Origin: Meira nashicola
Lineage: Eukaryota; Basidiomycota; Exobasidiomycetes; Exobasidiales; Brachybasidiaceae
DNA: 64,000 bases
Direction of reading: 5' to 3'
NCBI GenBank assembly: GCA_001600355.1
Contig: BCJU01000001.1
Coordinates: 5,146,013-5,210,012, forward strand
Shown here: positions 21,940 to 32,114 of the stretch, piece by piece
How positions within the stretch are numbered: position 1 is the first letter of the stretch
How the letters are laid out: each line of letters begins with the position of its first letter
Program-made: the position numbers and the translations under genes
The notes under the pieces: model-generated
The model's input: the letters and a program-made list of their open reading frames with translations, nothing else
What the model was told of the DNA's origin: nothing
Database searches by the model: none

Positions 21940-23790
21940 ATGGAGGCTATCAAGCTACAGCGAAAATACCCTCAATTCTCCCAAGAAGAGATGATGGGAT
22001 TAATTTCACGTTTTCGAACGATTGATATTGATGAAAAAGGAAGTATTGATAAACAAAATGTTATGAAAGCGATTCAAGAATCAGGAGAAGCAACTTATGA
22101 TCAAGTGAGAGAGACATTAAAAGAAGTCAGTCTTGATTCTTCAGGTCGTGTGGAGTTGGATGATTATGTAGACTTATTGGCTAAATTACGAGCAGGAAGG
22201 AATGCATCAGCCGGAACGGCAACAAAAGGAAAAGTGACAGTCAAAGGTAGTAATGCAAGTGTGCAACATACTATCAACGAAGACGAAAGAACAGAATTTA
22301 CTCGTCATATCAATCAAAGTTTAGCAGGAGATGCTCATATCGGAGCAAGATTACCTATCCCAACAGACACATTCCAACTCTTTGATGATTGCAAAGACGG
22401 TCTTATCTTGTGTAAGCTGATAAATGATGCCGTTCCCGATACAATCGATGAACGTGTTCTCAACGTTGGCAAAGCTGGTAAAGGACCGAATGCTTTCCAA
22501 ATGACAGAAAACAACAATATCGTCATTACATCAGCAAAGGCAATAGGGTGCAGTGTCGTTAATGTTGGTGCACAAGACTTAATCGATGGAAGAGAACATT
22601 TGATTCTTGGTCTTATTTGGCAAATCATTCGACGTGGATTGCTCAGCAAGATCGATTTGAAAAATCATCCTGAATTATATCGACTTTTGGAGGATGATGA
22701 AACATTGGAAGAATTTTTACGCTTGCCACCAGATCAAATCCTTCTAAGATGGTTCAATTATCATTTAAAGGCAGCAAATTGGCCAAAGAGAGTCAATAAT
22801 TTCAGCAAGGATGTTAGTGATGGTGAGAACTACACAGTATTACTATCACAATTAAAGCCAGACCAATGCGATCGTGCTCCTCTACAGCAACGCGATTTAT
22901 TGCAAAGGGCAGAGATGGTTTTACAACGTGCAGATGCGATTGGATGTCGTAAATATTTAACTCCTGGTGCAATGGTTGCTGGAAATCCAAAGTTGAATTT
23001 GGCCTTTGTTGCTCATTTGTTTAACACATGGCCTTGTTTGGAAGCACTTGAAACACCGCCACCCGTCGAGATCGAAGACTTTGACGCAGAAGGTGAACGT
23101 GAAGCACGGGTGTTCACTCTATGGCTCAACAGTTTAGATGTCGATCCTGGTGTGTATAACTTATTCGAAGATTTGAAGGACGGTACAGTGATTTTGCAAG
23201 CATTCGATAAAGTTGTGCCTGGTAGTGTTGCATGGCGTAGAGTGGGCAAGCCAAAAGAAGGACAGGAGTTATCGAGATTCAAGATGGTCGAAAATACCAA
23301 TTATGCCGTTGATTTGGCTAAATTAAATAATATGCACATTGTCGGTATTCAAGGTGCAGATATTGTTGATGGAACTCGTACTCTCACACTTGGTTTAGTT
23401 TGGCAATTGATGCGACTGAATATTACAACCACTTTACGCTCACTAGGTAAAGGTGGTAAAGGTGTGTCTGATCAAGATATGATCAGATGGGCCAATGATG
23501 TAGTCAAATCACATGGCAAAACTTCTTCAATGCGCAGCTTCAAAGATCCAAATATCAAGAACGGTATCTTCTTCCTCGATTTGCTAGATGGTCTAAGACC
23601 AGGAATCGTTGATCAATCTTTGGTCAACACAGGAAGAACAGAAGATGAATGCAGATTGAATGCCAAATTGGCCATCTCTATCGCACGTAAATTGGGCGCT
23701 TTAATTTTCCTAGTTCCTGAAGATATTGTCGAATTACGTCAAAGACTGATCTTGACGTTCGTCGGAAGTCTTATGGCTATGCAAGCATGA
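21940..23790 (+). CDS. SAC6: fimbrin (actin-bundling protein Sac6)
   Basis: Cross-links actin filaments in cortical patches, cables and the cytokinetic ring. The 616-residue length fits fimbrin. An EF-hand pair occupies about residues 5-85 (SQEEMMGLISRFRTIDIDEK, then VSLDSSGRVELDDYV), although canonical Ca2+-ligand spacing is partly lost. Four calponin-homology domains follow in two actin-binding tandems: about 118-235 (LFDDCKDGLILCKLINDAVP, ENNNIVITSAKAIGC), 260-370 (LLRWFNYHLKAANW), 385-490 (LFEDLKDGTVILQAFDKVVP, ENTNYAVDLAKLNNMHIVGI) and 505-612 (NGIFFLDLLDGLRPGIVD). The start MEAIKLQRKYPQFSQEEM is the family N terminus. Intronless here. Confidence 0.97.
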   Translation: MEAIKLQRKYPQFSQEEMMGLISRFRTIDIDEKGSIDKQNVMKAIQESGEATYDQVRETLKEVSLDSSGRVELDDYVDLLAKLRAGRNASAGTATKGKVTVKGSNASVQHTINEDERTEFTRHINQSLAGDAHIGARLPIPTDTFQLFDDCKDGLILCKLINDAVPDTIDERVLNVGKAGKGPNAFQMTENNNIVITSAKAIGCSVVNVGAQDLIDGREHLILGLIWQIIRRGLLSKIDLKNHPELYRLLEDDETLEEFLRLPPDQILLRWFNYHLKAANWPKRVNNFSKDVSDGENYTVLLSQLKPDQCDRAPLQQRDLLQRAEMVLQRADAIGCRKYLTPGAMVAGNPKLNLAFVAHLFNTWPCLEALETPPPVEIEDFDAEGEREARVFTLWLNSLDVDPGVYNLFEDLKDGTVILQAFDKVVPGSVAWRRVGKPKEGQELSRFKMVENTNYAVDLAKLNNMHIVGIQGADIVDGTRTLTLGLVWQLMRLNITTTLRSLGKGGKGVSDQDMIRWANDVVKSHGKTSSMRSFKDPNIKNGIFFLDLLDGLRPGIVDQSLVNTGRTEDECRLNAKLAISIARKLGALIFLVPEDIVELRQRLILTFVGSLMAMQA

Positions 23791-23925
23791 TATAATATTG
23801 ATATTGGAATCGATTTAAAACTTATCTCAAAATTTGTACCACAATATGTAAGGAGCTTTTAATGGCGATGGTATAATATAATTTGACTCTGTGTGTAAAG
23901 GTAATAGTACATTGTTGAAAAAGTA

Positions 23926-26562
23926 TCATTTACCTTGCAAACCTTTTAAACGAGCTTCTGCTGCTCTCGCACGTTTTTCTCGTTCTATTCGTGCTCTCAT
24001 TTCTGGTGTAAGTCCTTGTGATTCGTCTATCTTCTTTTGTAATGCTCTAGGAGCAGAACCTGAACCGCCTAAACGGTTTGTGTTGCTCGTCAAAGATTGT
24101 TGTTCAGCATCGTTCTTAGCTTTTTGATTAGCAGCAGCAGCGACACGATCTTCTTCTGTGATTGTGTGAGCGTTTGCTGAAGCTTCTTCTTCTTGTCTCT
24201 TACGTATTCTATCACGCATCAATTGACGTTTATCACGTACTTGTTCTTCTTTATTTCTTGCTTCTTCCATCTCTTCTGTAAGTGCTTTTGGAACTCTAGC
24301 TCCTCCTTTTTCCATCCCTGACCAATTTTTGCATAAATCTGATCGGGTAGCCATCAATCTTCTGAAAACATCCCTTGATTCACGATTTGGGCAAATGTCA
24401 TAAGCTGTTCTATGCGGGAATATTTCATTTGCCTTTTCTGATGCTTTCGTTGCAATTTCTTGTTTGTCTGTATCTTCATCATATGCATCAGAATGTGGAG
24501 GAGGTGCAATTCTTACAGTCGGATCACAATGTCGTTCAACCAAGAAATGATTCACGACACTTTCACTCCCTCCTTCTGCTGCTACATGAAGTATAGTTGA
24601 TGGTACGAATCGATTACGTATCGTTAAATTGCTCAATTGCGATTCGATGCTATCGGCTGGTCCATGAAGCAAAGCACCCTTTTGGCGTGCGTCTAAGAAT
24701 CTCCACCATTGAGGCAATTCAGCATTGATTCTTTGACGTGCCAATTCCATAGATTCGTCAACATCGTCTGGGTCAAAATTCTTGTTTGCATCTGCATCTG
24801 TTTGCCAACCGTTCGGATGGAGAAGATCTAACTCGTATTTTTCCAAATGTTTCAAAGCATTACTCAAACGGCCTTTACGTAGCATATCCACTAATCGAAT
24901 CAATCTTTCTCTCCTCAATTCTTCAACCGGATCACGTTTGATGGTTGTTCGTTTTTTGATGTTTGCAGCTTGCTTGATTTCTGCTTCACGTTGAAGACGT
25001 TCTTTTTGTTTTTGTCTTCTTTCTTGACGTGCTTGTGCAGTACCTTGCAATTGTGCTTTGTATGTTTCATCTCTTTTTTGCATTTCTTCTTCCGTTTCAT
25101 GTCGTATGCGAACTTTTGTAAGTTCGGCAAAACATCTTAAACATTCTCCTACTGTAGGCTTTCGTACTGCGATAGGTAAATTTTGTACGAGATCTTTCCT
25201 TCGCATCTCTTCCAAAGGTGATTCTCGAGCCGCACCACCTGAAGAAGGCCAGCTCCATAAGACACCCCTAGCAGATCGCAAACCTGCACGAATCCAAACT
25301 CGCTCGCTTGATTGGATTGCATTTCTCCATTCAGGTCGATCGAGCAGTTCTCGTATCTCTTCTGCTAATTGTTGTTCACCATATCTACGTAATTGAGCAC
25401 CAGCACTTTTGGCAAATCTACCACTTGCATCTTGAGCAGATTGTGCGCCACCTTGTTTTCTTCTTGTAGTATATCTATGAAATTGTTTTCGAGCGATAAC
25501 CAACAATTGACGTTCGGTCGTACCTTTCTTTTTGCTTATCATTTGTTCGTACGGATTTAGTGCGACAACTAAAGCAGCAAAGTCACCTCCTCCCATCAAC
25601 AATATCGTCCAAGTACGCATAGGTTGGGGAGCACGGGAAGTAGAAAGTGAATTGCTTAAAGTAGTGCTGCCTTCTTCCTTTTCTTCTTCGTCATAATCAC
25701 TTTCTTCTTCACTATCAGAATCTTGTCTTCTATTCGGTGCATCATAAAAGACAACATTTAGGATACTGGCAGCTTCTTCTGCTGCACTCGCTCCTTTTAG
25801 CCTCTTTGCACCTTGCATCAAAGAGCTGTTCAAAGGGCCAGGCTGCATACGAGAAAGTGCTAGAGAATGCCAATCGTTTATCGAATGATCTACTTCATTT
25901 TCTGCAAACAATTGTCGGATAACACCAAATTGCGTTTGAGGGATGACTTTAGCTGTACCTGAAGGAGGAGTGTAAAACCATAAATGCGGCTCTCTAGCAA
26001 CGGCATTTTTTCCTCTTTCTTGCTCTTCTCCTTCTTCGTCACTAGTTATATCAGGTTGACCTTCTGCTGATCGTGCAAGTTGCAATCTCTTGAGTAGCGT
26101 ATTGACCAAATCGACCGGTACACGAACATTCATCTCACCTTCTGGTTCGGTATCTGATTCTCCTGATGAACTAACTTCTTCTGCAATCGTATTAAATGCT
26201 TCTTGTGCGATAGCATCCTCATTCCTTCCCTTTTTGTTCAAAGCAACATTATACCTATGCCAATCACTTCGTAAATGAGTACGTTTTTCAGCAACATTGC
26301 TAAATCGCGGTGCTTTAGGACAGATTGCACATCCAGAATCACTTTGAGTAGCTTGATTCTCTTCACCGATCCTTCTTCTGCTATGCCCGTCATCCTCTTC
26401 TGCCTCGGTCGGGATATCAATACTTCGTAATTTGAGACTGTCTAATAATTCTTTTGGCAAATCGAATGCATATGAAGTTTTACTCAAGATTGGTTCATTT
26501 GCCCATGGCTTGGAATTGAGATGTGCATCATCATTGACGTTTGTATTGCTGATGGCCGTCAT
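23926..26562 (-). CDS. VMS1: Vms1/ANKZF1-type peptidyl-tRNA release factor
   Basis: Ribosome-quality-control factor that releases stalled nascent chains from 60S subunits and binds Cdc48/p97. From the ATG at 26562 it has 878 residues. Counting from there: a C2H2-like zinc finger at about 75-105 (CAICPKAPRF, then HLRSDWHRYNV); the VLRF1 release domain from about 310, including WTILLMGGGDFAALVVALN, FHRYTTRRKQGGAQSAQD (Gln-containing catalytic loop) and GAQLRRYGEQQLAEEIRELL; an ankyrin-like segment at about 650 (STILHVAAEGGSESVV); and a C-terminal VCP-interacting motif (RAAEARLKGL). The frame is open a further 216 nt upstream, rich in Ser/Arg/Leu like a mitochondrial presequence, but lacks an ATG; only a TTG or an upstream exon could use it. 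Confidence 0.9.
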   Translation of the reverse strand: MTAISNTNVNDDAHLNSKPWANEPILSKTSYAFDLPKELLDSLKLRSIDIPTEAEEDDGHSRRRIGEENQATQSDSGCAICPKAPRFSNVAEKRTHLRSDWHRYNVALNKKGRNEDAIAQEAFNTIAEEVSSSGESDTEPEGEMNVRVPVDLVNTLLKRLQLARSAEGQPDITSDEEGEEQERGKNAVAREPHLWFYTPPSGTAKVIPQTQFGVIRQLFAENEVDHSINDWHSLALSRMQPGPLNSSLMQGAKRLKGASAAEEAASILNVVFYDAPNRRQDSDSEEESDYDEEEKEEGSTTLSNSLSTSRAPQPMRTWTILLMGGGDFAALVVALNPYEQMISKKKGTTERQLLVIARKQFHRYTTRRKQGGAQSAQDASGRFAKSAGAQLRRYGEQQLAEEIRELLDRPEWRNAIQSSERVWIRAGLRSARGVLWSWPSSGGAARESPLEEMRRKDLVQNLPIAVRKPTVGECLRCFAELTKVRIRHETEEEMQKRDETYKAQLQGTAQARQERRQKQKERLQREAEIKQAANIKKRTTIKRDPVEELRRERLIRLVDMLRKGRLSNALKHLEKYELDLLHPNGWQTDADANKNFDPDDVDESMELARQRINAELPQWWRFLDARQKGALLHGPADSIESQLSNLTIRNRFVPSTILHVAAEGGSESVVNHFLVERHCDPTVRIAPPPHSDAYDEDTDKQEIATKASEKANEIFPHRTAYDICPNRESRDVFRRLMATRSDLCKNWSGMEKGGARVPKALTEEMEEARNKEEQVRDKRQLMRDRIRKRQEEEASANAHTITEEDRVAAAANQKAKNDAEQQSLTSNTNRLGGSGSAPRALQKKIDESQGLTPEMRARIEREKRARAAEARLKGLQGK

Positions 26563-27769
26563 TCTTTGCACTTGTCTATCCAGTTGCAATCCTTCTCTCT
26601 CCCTCAAAGAACTCGTAGAATGGAACTGAACAGTATATGCCTTTGTCAACCTACCACTTATCAAAAAGGGTTTAAGAAGACGTGAAGATGATAATGACTT
26701 TGTCGACAGTCTGACTATCTCTTCGATGCTGAGTCGGCCCAAGGTGTAGAATTGAATGATTGATGAAAGAGTCAGCAAAAGAAATTTACAAATGCACTCG
26801 TGTGCATATCCTATTCCAAAGATTTAATTTGCTTAGCATCTTCCGACAGGCCTTCTTTTTTTCCTCTCAAGTGGAGAACATTTTGAGAATTTTCGCGTCT
26901 AGTGACTACTTTTACTAAGCAGAAGAAAGCTTAAACATTTCTTCTAACGCAGACTGTAAATTCAAGTACTATGCATATAGTTTTAGACTGTAGAAAGAAA
27001 CAAAAATTACAGAGCGAGAACAACTGACGAATTTGTCATTTTGGGTTATTGCACAGCTTTATTATCAACTTCATGGACTTGAATGAAGTTCCCTTTGTAA
27101 AGAGATTGCTCAGAGATTTTAATAAATATAAAATAATTATGATCAAGATCGAGCCCGTTTTTTTACAACGCCATATGTGGGTGCAAATACATTATTGGGC
27201 GTGACTTTAATCAGTGTACATACATTCAATAGACGTGCGCACGCCTGCGTAAGTAGAAAGAATAATAATAGCAGCAGCTGTTCCTTGGATTTTAGCGCTA
27301 AGATTGTTCAGTTATCGAATACATGTTGGACTCACGCCAAAATAACACATTTCTTTTGAGCGCTACTACCCTTTACTCCCTACACAAATCCACCTTTCCC
27401 CATCACCTCTTTCATTCGAGTTCCTAATCCATCACAGCCTTTTCGTCAAATTGTCAAAGAAGACTGCCTTTTTTGACAAAGCCTTAAGATCAGAGACTAA
27501 AAAGCCAAAACCCCCTTTTAGCACCTTAATACACAGCATTACGACTCATCACGACTGCAAGAACAAAAAGAAAGAAAGAATATTACGAAAAGTAACGAAG
27601 ATAAGTACAAGCACGAACTTTAACGATTACAAAAAAATTAACTCAAGATCCATTCAGGAAGGAGATACCTCAAATTTACCAACAATCAAATTATCGTCTC
27701 GAATAATCTTCTCTATGAGAAACGGTCTATAAATAGATTTCATTATTTCCCTTGCTTCTGCGCTTTGCA
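26563..27769. other. divergent intergenic region between VMS1 and the RhoGEF gene
   Basis: About 1.2 kb of promoter space. It contains a TG/CA and CpG-rich bit (GTGCGCACGCCTGCG near 27236) and a CT-rich leader before the RhoGEF. A 93-codon open frame (27451-27732) just before the RhoGEF start is Lys/Ser-rich without domain marks and is best seen as 5' leader sequence. No RNA gene seen. Confidence 0.5.
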
Positions 27770-30700
27770 ATGCGGAAATTCTTTAATCGATTAGCTACTG
27801 GCAACACAGCTCATGCTGATGGTGTCAGTACTCGTGGAGAAATTAATTACGATGATCAATTTAATGGAAAATCAAAGATTAACGAAAAGAGAGCTGAAGG
27901 ATATGGAGAAAAGTTGGGGTTAATTGAAAGCCTTGGAGGAGAATCGCCACGAGAGAAGAATGGGACAGGTGAACGAGTGAAAGCGCTGGCTGCTCGATAT
28001 GAAACATTGTCTACCCAGAGAGACAGTATGCAAAGTAGTCCTAAAGACAAAAATCGAAATACAACGAGCAATTGGCTGTCTCCGACACGAACGTACACAA
28101 ACACTTCAGAAGATGCTAAAAGCAGTCAAAAAGATAACGCTTCTCCAGATCCATCAGGTTCGCCTCGACCTTCTCGTCGAGAGAGATCTCACCTTTTCGG
28201 TTTTCACAAACCTCTTCCACCTGTAACACATCAACCACAATCAATGCCATCACAAGGTGTATCACTACCCGAATCGCAACTTTCATCTGATGGAGATGGA
28301 ATGCTACCTGCTGTTTTACATGCTGGGTCTATGGATCAAAATGGCGAGACGATGGATCTGATGCAGTTGAGAATCACTCAATCACATTCTAGCACATCTG
28401 CGCAATCTTCCAAAGAAAATCGAGATACAAGCAGAAATCAATTATCCATCACTCCTACGCCAAATCAGCCAAAAACTGTCGCTTTTGCACCATCTCCAAA
28501 GAAACCTAATCGTACATCATCGCCGCTACCGACAGATTATAGCAATGCACCATCTTTGCCAGATAAAGCATTAGAGGAAGTGAGCCGACATCAACATGCA
28601 TCTATGAGCAGTGCGCAATCTGTTGGTAATTTTGCAAAGCCAACTATGGCAAGCACGGCTCGTGCTAGAGCGGGGGCAGCGGCTACAAACAAGCAACCAC
28701 AAAGTCATATTGGCTCAAATGTCAACAATAATCCCCCAACTCTGGTAAGCCCAATAGCTCGACACGGAACGGAAAAGTTTCCAACATCTGGAGGATTACC
28801 TTCTCGTCCTTCTAGTGGTCAAGCATCTGGTGCGGCAAAGATGGTTCGTAGCAATTCAGCATCTGCTTCGCAAAAAAGGAATGGTACTCTATCCAGTGCT
28901 AGTGCTGGTGCGCATCTTCCTACTTCTAGCACAGTCAGCCTCGTGCAAAACAACCGGGAAGGTTCAGGTCACCTACCAAATAGCATTCCTTTTGCCAATC
29001 AAACTTCAGCTTTGGGTTTGCTACGATCTTCTAGTCCGCAAAGTATGGGCACAGGATCTTCCACTTCAGCGCATGGCAGACAAATTCCGGATTTCTTTGG
29101 CAATCATAGAAGATCAAGCTTGCAAGGACAATTACCCGGCGGCTCTCAAGGCTTTACTTCTTCCATTCGTAGTATTGGGGCACCCAGTTGGAGTGAGATG
29201 ACACAAGAAGATCTGGTGAATAACCTTGGCTCACGAGAAAGAACACGACAAGAAGTTTTATGGGAAATTGTTGCTAGTGAAGAGAGATATGTTCAGGAAC
29301 TAGAGAAAACGAAAGAATTCTTTTTGGATCTCCTTTTACATCCTCATCGTTTTAGCCCGCCAGGCTCGCCAGGAGGAGTACATGCTGCTACTCTTGCTAC
29401 ATTAGAGGGTCGTGGCAGCAAGAAAGGACGTAAAGAAGTGCCGCCATCTTCCGCACGACCAATTACATCACCTTCTCAACTCACTGTTTCGAATGATTTA
29501 CCGATTGCATCTAGATTCTTGTTTGCATCTTCTGGTTTACGTGAATCTGGAGAAGGACCGTATGGCAGTATAGATGCTGCTGCAATTTCACATGCTGCGG
29601 CGCAGAAAAATGCTGGCTCTCGAAGCCCTTATTCAACAGGTTTGGGCACTAATCCAACACCTACAATTCGACCTAGAAGCAGTGAAGGAAGTACTAATAA
29701 GCCAAATTCACCTGTTGCGGGAAGTAGTAACACCAATCTTTCATCTCAACCAGCAAAGAAGGGTCATGTAAAGGAAAAGTCTAATTCAAAAGACGATTCA
29801 GCAGCCAAGAGATGGTCACAACGTCGAAGTAAAGGTTTATCCGGCAATTCTTTCTCATCAAGTCAGATTGGTTATGATCTAACAAATGGTCAAGGTGTAA
29901 GCATTTCACTTCCACCTCCTTTGCGTGTCGTACTTGAGGTAATCGATAATGGCATCTTAGAAGGTCATGCTCTCCTATCAGAAGCTCTTAGGATACGCTA
30001 TGAGGAACAATGGCCCTTGGTGCGTAGTTTAGCAGATGTCTTTACACGATTCTCTTACGTGTTGAAACATTATCGTGACTACGTTGTTCATCTTGAACGA
30101 GCTTTGGATTGTTTAGAAGAAGCCGCTCTGATGGAAAGAGCAATGCGTGGAAAAAGATTACGAAAAGATCGATTGTCCGTTATGGTGGGATTGGGAAGAG
30201 CAGTGGCTTCACTTGAAGCATCAGCGGCAGAACGCGGAGAATGCGGATTGGCAATCTTTCTTGCAATGCCTTTTCAAAGGTTATTGAAGTATCCGCTCTT
30301 GTTTCAAAATTTACTTTTCCATACGGATGCTTCAACGTATGAATTTGAGAGTACGGTACAAATGGTGGTGGATGTAGAAAAGATCGTACGTACGATTGAA
30401 GATGAAAAGGTGAACAAAGAAGAACGAGACAAAACTATTGATGCATTTGCTAGGATCGAAGGAATTAAAGATCGCGCACTTCTGAGACCCAAATCTGATC
30501 GTATTCTGATCGAAGAGAAGCCAATGTATCAAGAAAATCCAAGGAGAGCAATCTCTGATTCGAATGACAAAGGTGCAGTAAATAATAAATCTGGTCATTC
30601 AAGTAATGACATGAGTGCTGATAGCATGGTTTCAAGTACGGCAATGTCCACTCCAACGGGAACAGGAAGTGGTAATTTACGAGCTTCGATTAGGAATAAG

Positions 30701-31873
30701 CGTTCTTACCGACGTCTATCTGATCTGCTTACCCTTGGTAATGCAAATTATTCCAGTATGGGAGAGGACGGTAATCCAGTCACATATACAAAAGCCCCTA
30801 ATATGGGATCAAAGAAAGATATTTGGCTCGTTCGATTTTCGGATGTTGAGCTACGTTGTCAACGAGTAGGGGTTACGGCTTTGCCTATGGTCAGCTCAAT
30901 AGCATTACAACCATCTACGATGGACATTTCAACAGAAGGAGCAAATGCAAATGCAGAACAACAAAATACGATCGACTCTACTCTGACCGAAGATGAAGCC
31001 AGAATGCGAGACGAATTCAAAAGAACAAAAGAGAGCAAAGAACGTATGCGTGCATTACGCAATACAACCTTACGTTCAAAAACACGAAACTTGTACAAAT
31101 TTATTGGAGTAAGTAGCTGGAAGGTGAATCGAGAGAAATCAAATATTGAGGAATCGGAAGGTTTGGAAGGATTGTCAACTGCTTTAGAAGAAGATGAAGA
31201 GATGCAAGACGAAGAAGAGGAAGATGAAGGAGGTGACGATAATGAAAGTAATACAAGTCAAGAAACTGATGGTGGATTGCTCGATACAGATCATTATGTT
31301 CGCCAATCCAAGCTTAGCTTTTCCTATGGAGGTCAAGATCGTGTGGAACCTAAATTAAGTTATTCTGGCACACGACCGAATTATCGAAATGCTAGAACAA
31401 GTTCCATCCCTTCTTCATTCAAACGTCATTCTATGGGATCATCTCTTGTTAACACATCGCAAAGTGTTAATTCAATGTCGCCAATCTCTTCTGTTGATTC
31501 AGATAATAGTGTTTCTCTAACAAAAGCAGTCGTAGCAACATCTAGGATACGTGGTGATAAATTTGGTAATCGTTTACGTTCTACCGACGAAAATCATCAT
31601 CAAAGAAGAGGGTCGATGCCAAATGTGGTTAGCAATCATTCAATACCACTTGGAGCTTTATCGTCGCAAGTAAGCGTAATTCATGATGATCAAATTGAAG
31701 AAAGCAGTCGAGATGAAACTATCAATCGGCCTGGACTAATCATCAGCAAAGCATCTGATACACCAGAAGATGTTCTTCAACATAATAGACCTCCTAGCTT
31801 CATGCACGATCGATCATTAGATTCCAATATGATCTTGATGGGTAGTCTCGTTCAACCCTCTACCAAGTTTTAG
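27770..31873 (+). CDS. Dbl-homology RhoGEF with disordered flanks
   Basis: Guanine nucleotide exchange factor for Rho-family GTPases, inferred from a DH domain. The 1367-residue protein opens with about 480 Ser/Pro/Asn-rich residues. The DH domain begins near 490 (RTRQEVLWEIVASEERYVQE, helix CR1), is interrupted by about 190 low-complexity residues, and resumes near 712 (HALLSEALRIRYEEQWPLV, then AIFLAMPFQRLLKYPLLFQN, the conserved CR3 helix, near 840). It ends near 900 with VVDVEKIVRTIEDEKVNKEE. A likely PH-domain remnant near 1016 reads DIWLVRFSDVELRCQRVGV. The remainder is acidic and Ser-rich. The start at 27770 is the first ATG in frame. No introns. The target GTPase cannot be named. Confidence 0.88.
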   Translation: MRKFFNRLATGNTAHADGVSTRGEINYDDQFNGKSKINEKRAEGYGEKLGLIESLGGESPREKNGTGERVKALAARYETLSTQRDSMQSSPKDKNRNTTSNWLSPTRTYTNTSEDAKSSQKDNASPDPSGSPRPSRRERSHLFGFHKPLPPVTHQPQSMPSQGVSLPESQLSSDGDGMLPAVLHAGSMDQNGETMDLMQLRITQSHSSTSAQSSKENRDTSRNQLSITPTPNQPKTVAFAPSPKKPNRTSSPLPTDYSNAPSLPDKALEEVSRHQHASMSSAQSVGNFAKPTMASTARARAGAAATNKQPQSHIGSNVNNNPPTLVSPIARHGTEKFPTSGGLPSRPSSGQASGAAKMVRSNSASASQKRNGTLSSASAGAHLPTSSTVSLVQNNREGSGHLPNSIPFANQTSALGLLRSSSPQSMGTGSSTSAHGRQIPDFFGNHRRSSLQGQLPGGSQGFTSSIRSIGAPSWSEMTQEDLVNNLGSRERTRQEVLWEIVASEERYVQELEKTKEFFLDLLLHPHRFSPPGSPGGVHAATLATLEGRGSKKGRKEVPPSSARPITSPSQLTVSNDLPIASRFLFASSGLRESGEGPYGSIDAAAISHAAAQKNAGSRSPYSTGLGTNPTPTIRPRSSEGSTNKPNSPVAGSSNTNLSSQPAKKGHVKEKSNSKDDSAAKRWSQRRSKGLSGNSFSSSQIGYDLTNGQGVSISLPPPLRVVLEVIDNGILEGHALLSEALRIRYEEQWPLVRSLADVFTRFSYVLKHYRDYVVHLERALDCLEEAALMERAMRGKRLRKDRLSVMVGLGRAVASLEASAAERGECGLAIFLAMPFQRLLKYPLLFQNLLFHTDASTYEFESTVQMVVDVEKIVRTIEDEKVNKEERDKTIDAFARIEGIKDRALLRPKSDRILIEEKPMYQENPRRAISDSNDKGAVNNKSGHSSNDMSADSMVSSTAMSTPTGTGSGNLRASIRNKRSYRRLSDLLTLGNANYSSMGEDGNPVTYTKAPNMGSKKDIWLVRFSDVELRCQRVGVTALPMVSSIALQPSTMDISTEGANANAEQQNTIDSTLTEDEARMRDEFKRTKESKERMRALRNTTLRSKTRNLYKFIGVSSWKVNREKSNIEESEGLEGLSTALEEDEEMQDEEEEDEGGDDNESNTSQETDGGLLDTDHYVRQSKLSFSYGGQDRVEPKLSYSGTRPNYRNARTSSIPSSFKRHSMGSSLVNTSQSVNSMSPISSVDSDNSVSLTKAVVATSRIRGDKFGNRLRSTDENHHQRRGSMPNVVSNHSIPLGALSSQVSVIHDDQIEESSRDETINRPGLIISKASDTPEDVLQHNRPPSFMHDRSLDSNMILMGSLVQPSTKF

Positions 31874-32114
31874 TGAACATCTATCTATCAAATATTAAGT
31901 CATGCTCTTTTTTTTGTATTGCAAGACTGCTGTACCTTATGCATACCAAACAATCACAATATTTTTGATTTTGAGACAGAAAGAAAGCTCGATTTCATTA
32001 GATATAGGGATCGACTACAACAATTGTGAAAATCTATCAATTGGAATAGATTTCAAATTGATGAGGTATGTATAAATCTATCTTAAATTAAGCATTTGAA
32101 CGGATTTTCTTATT

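Noticed and set aside
27451..27732. 93-codon frame just before the RhoGEF as a separate gene
   Set aside because: Lys/Ser-rich with no domain, ends 37 bases before the RhoGEF start, and probably lies in its 5' leader.
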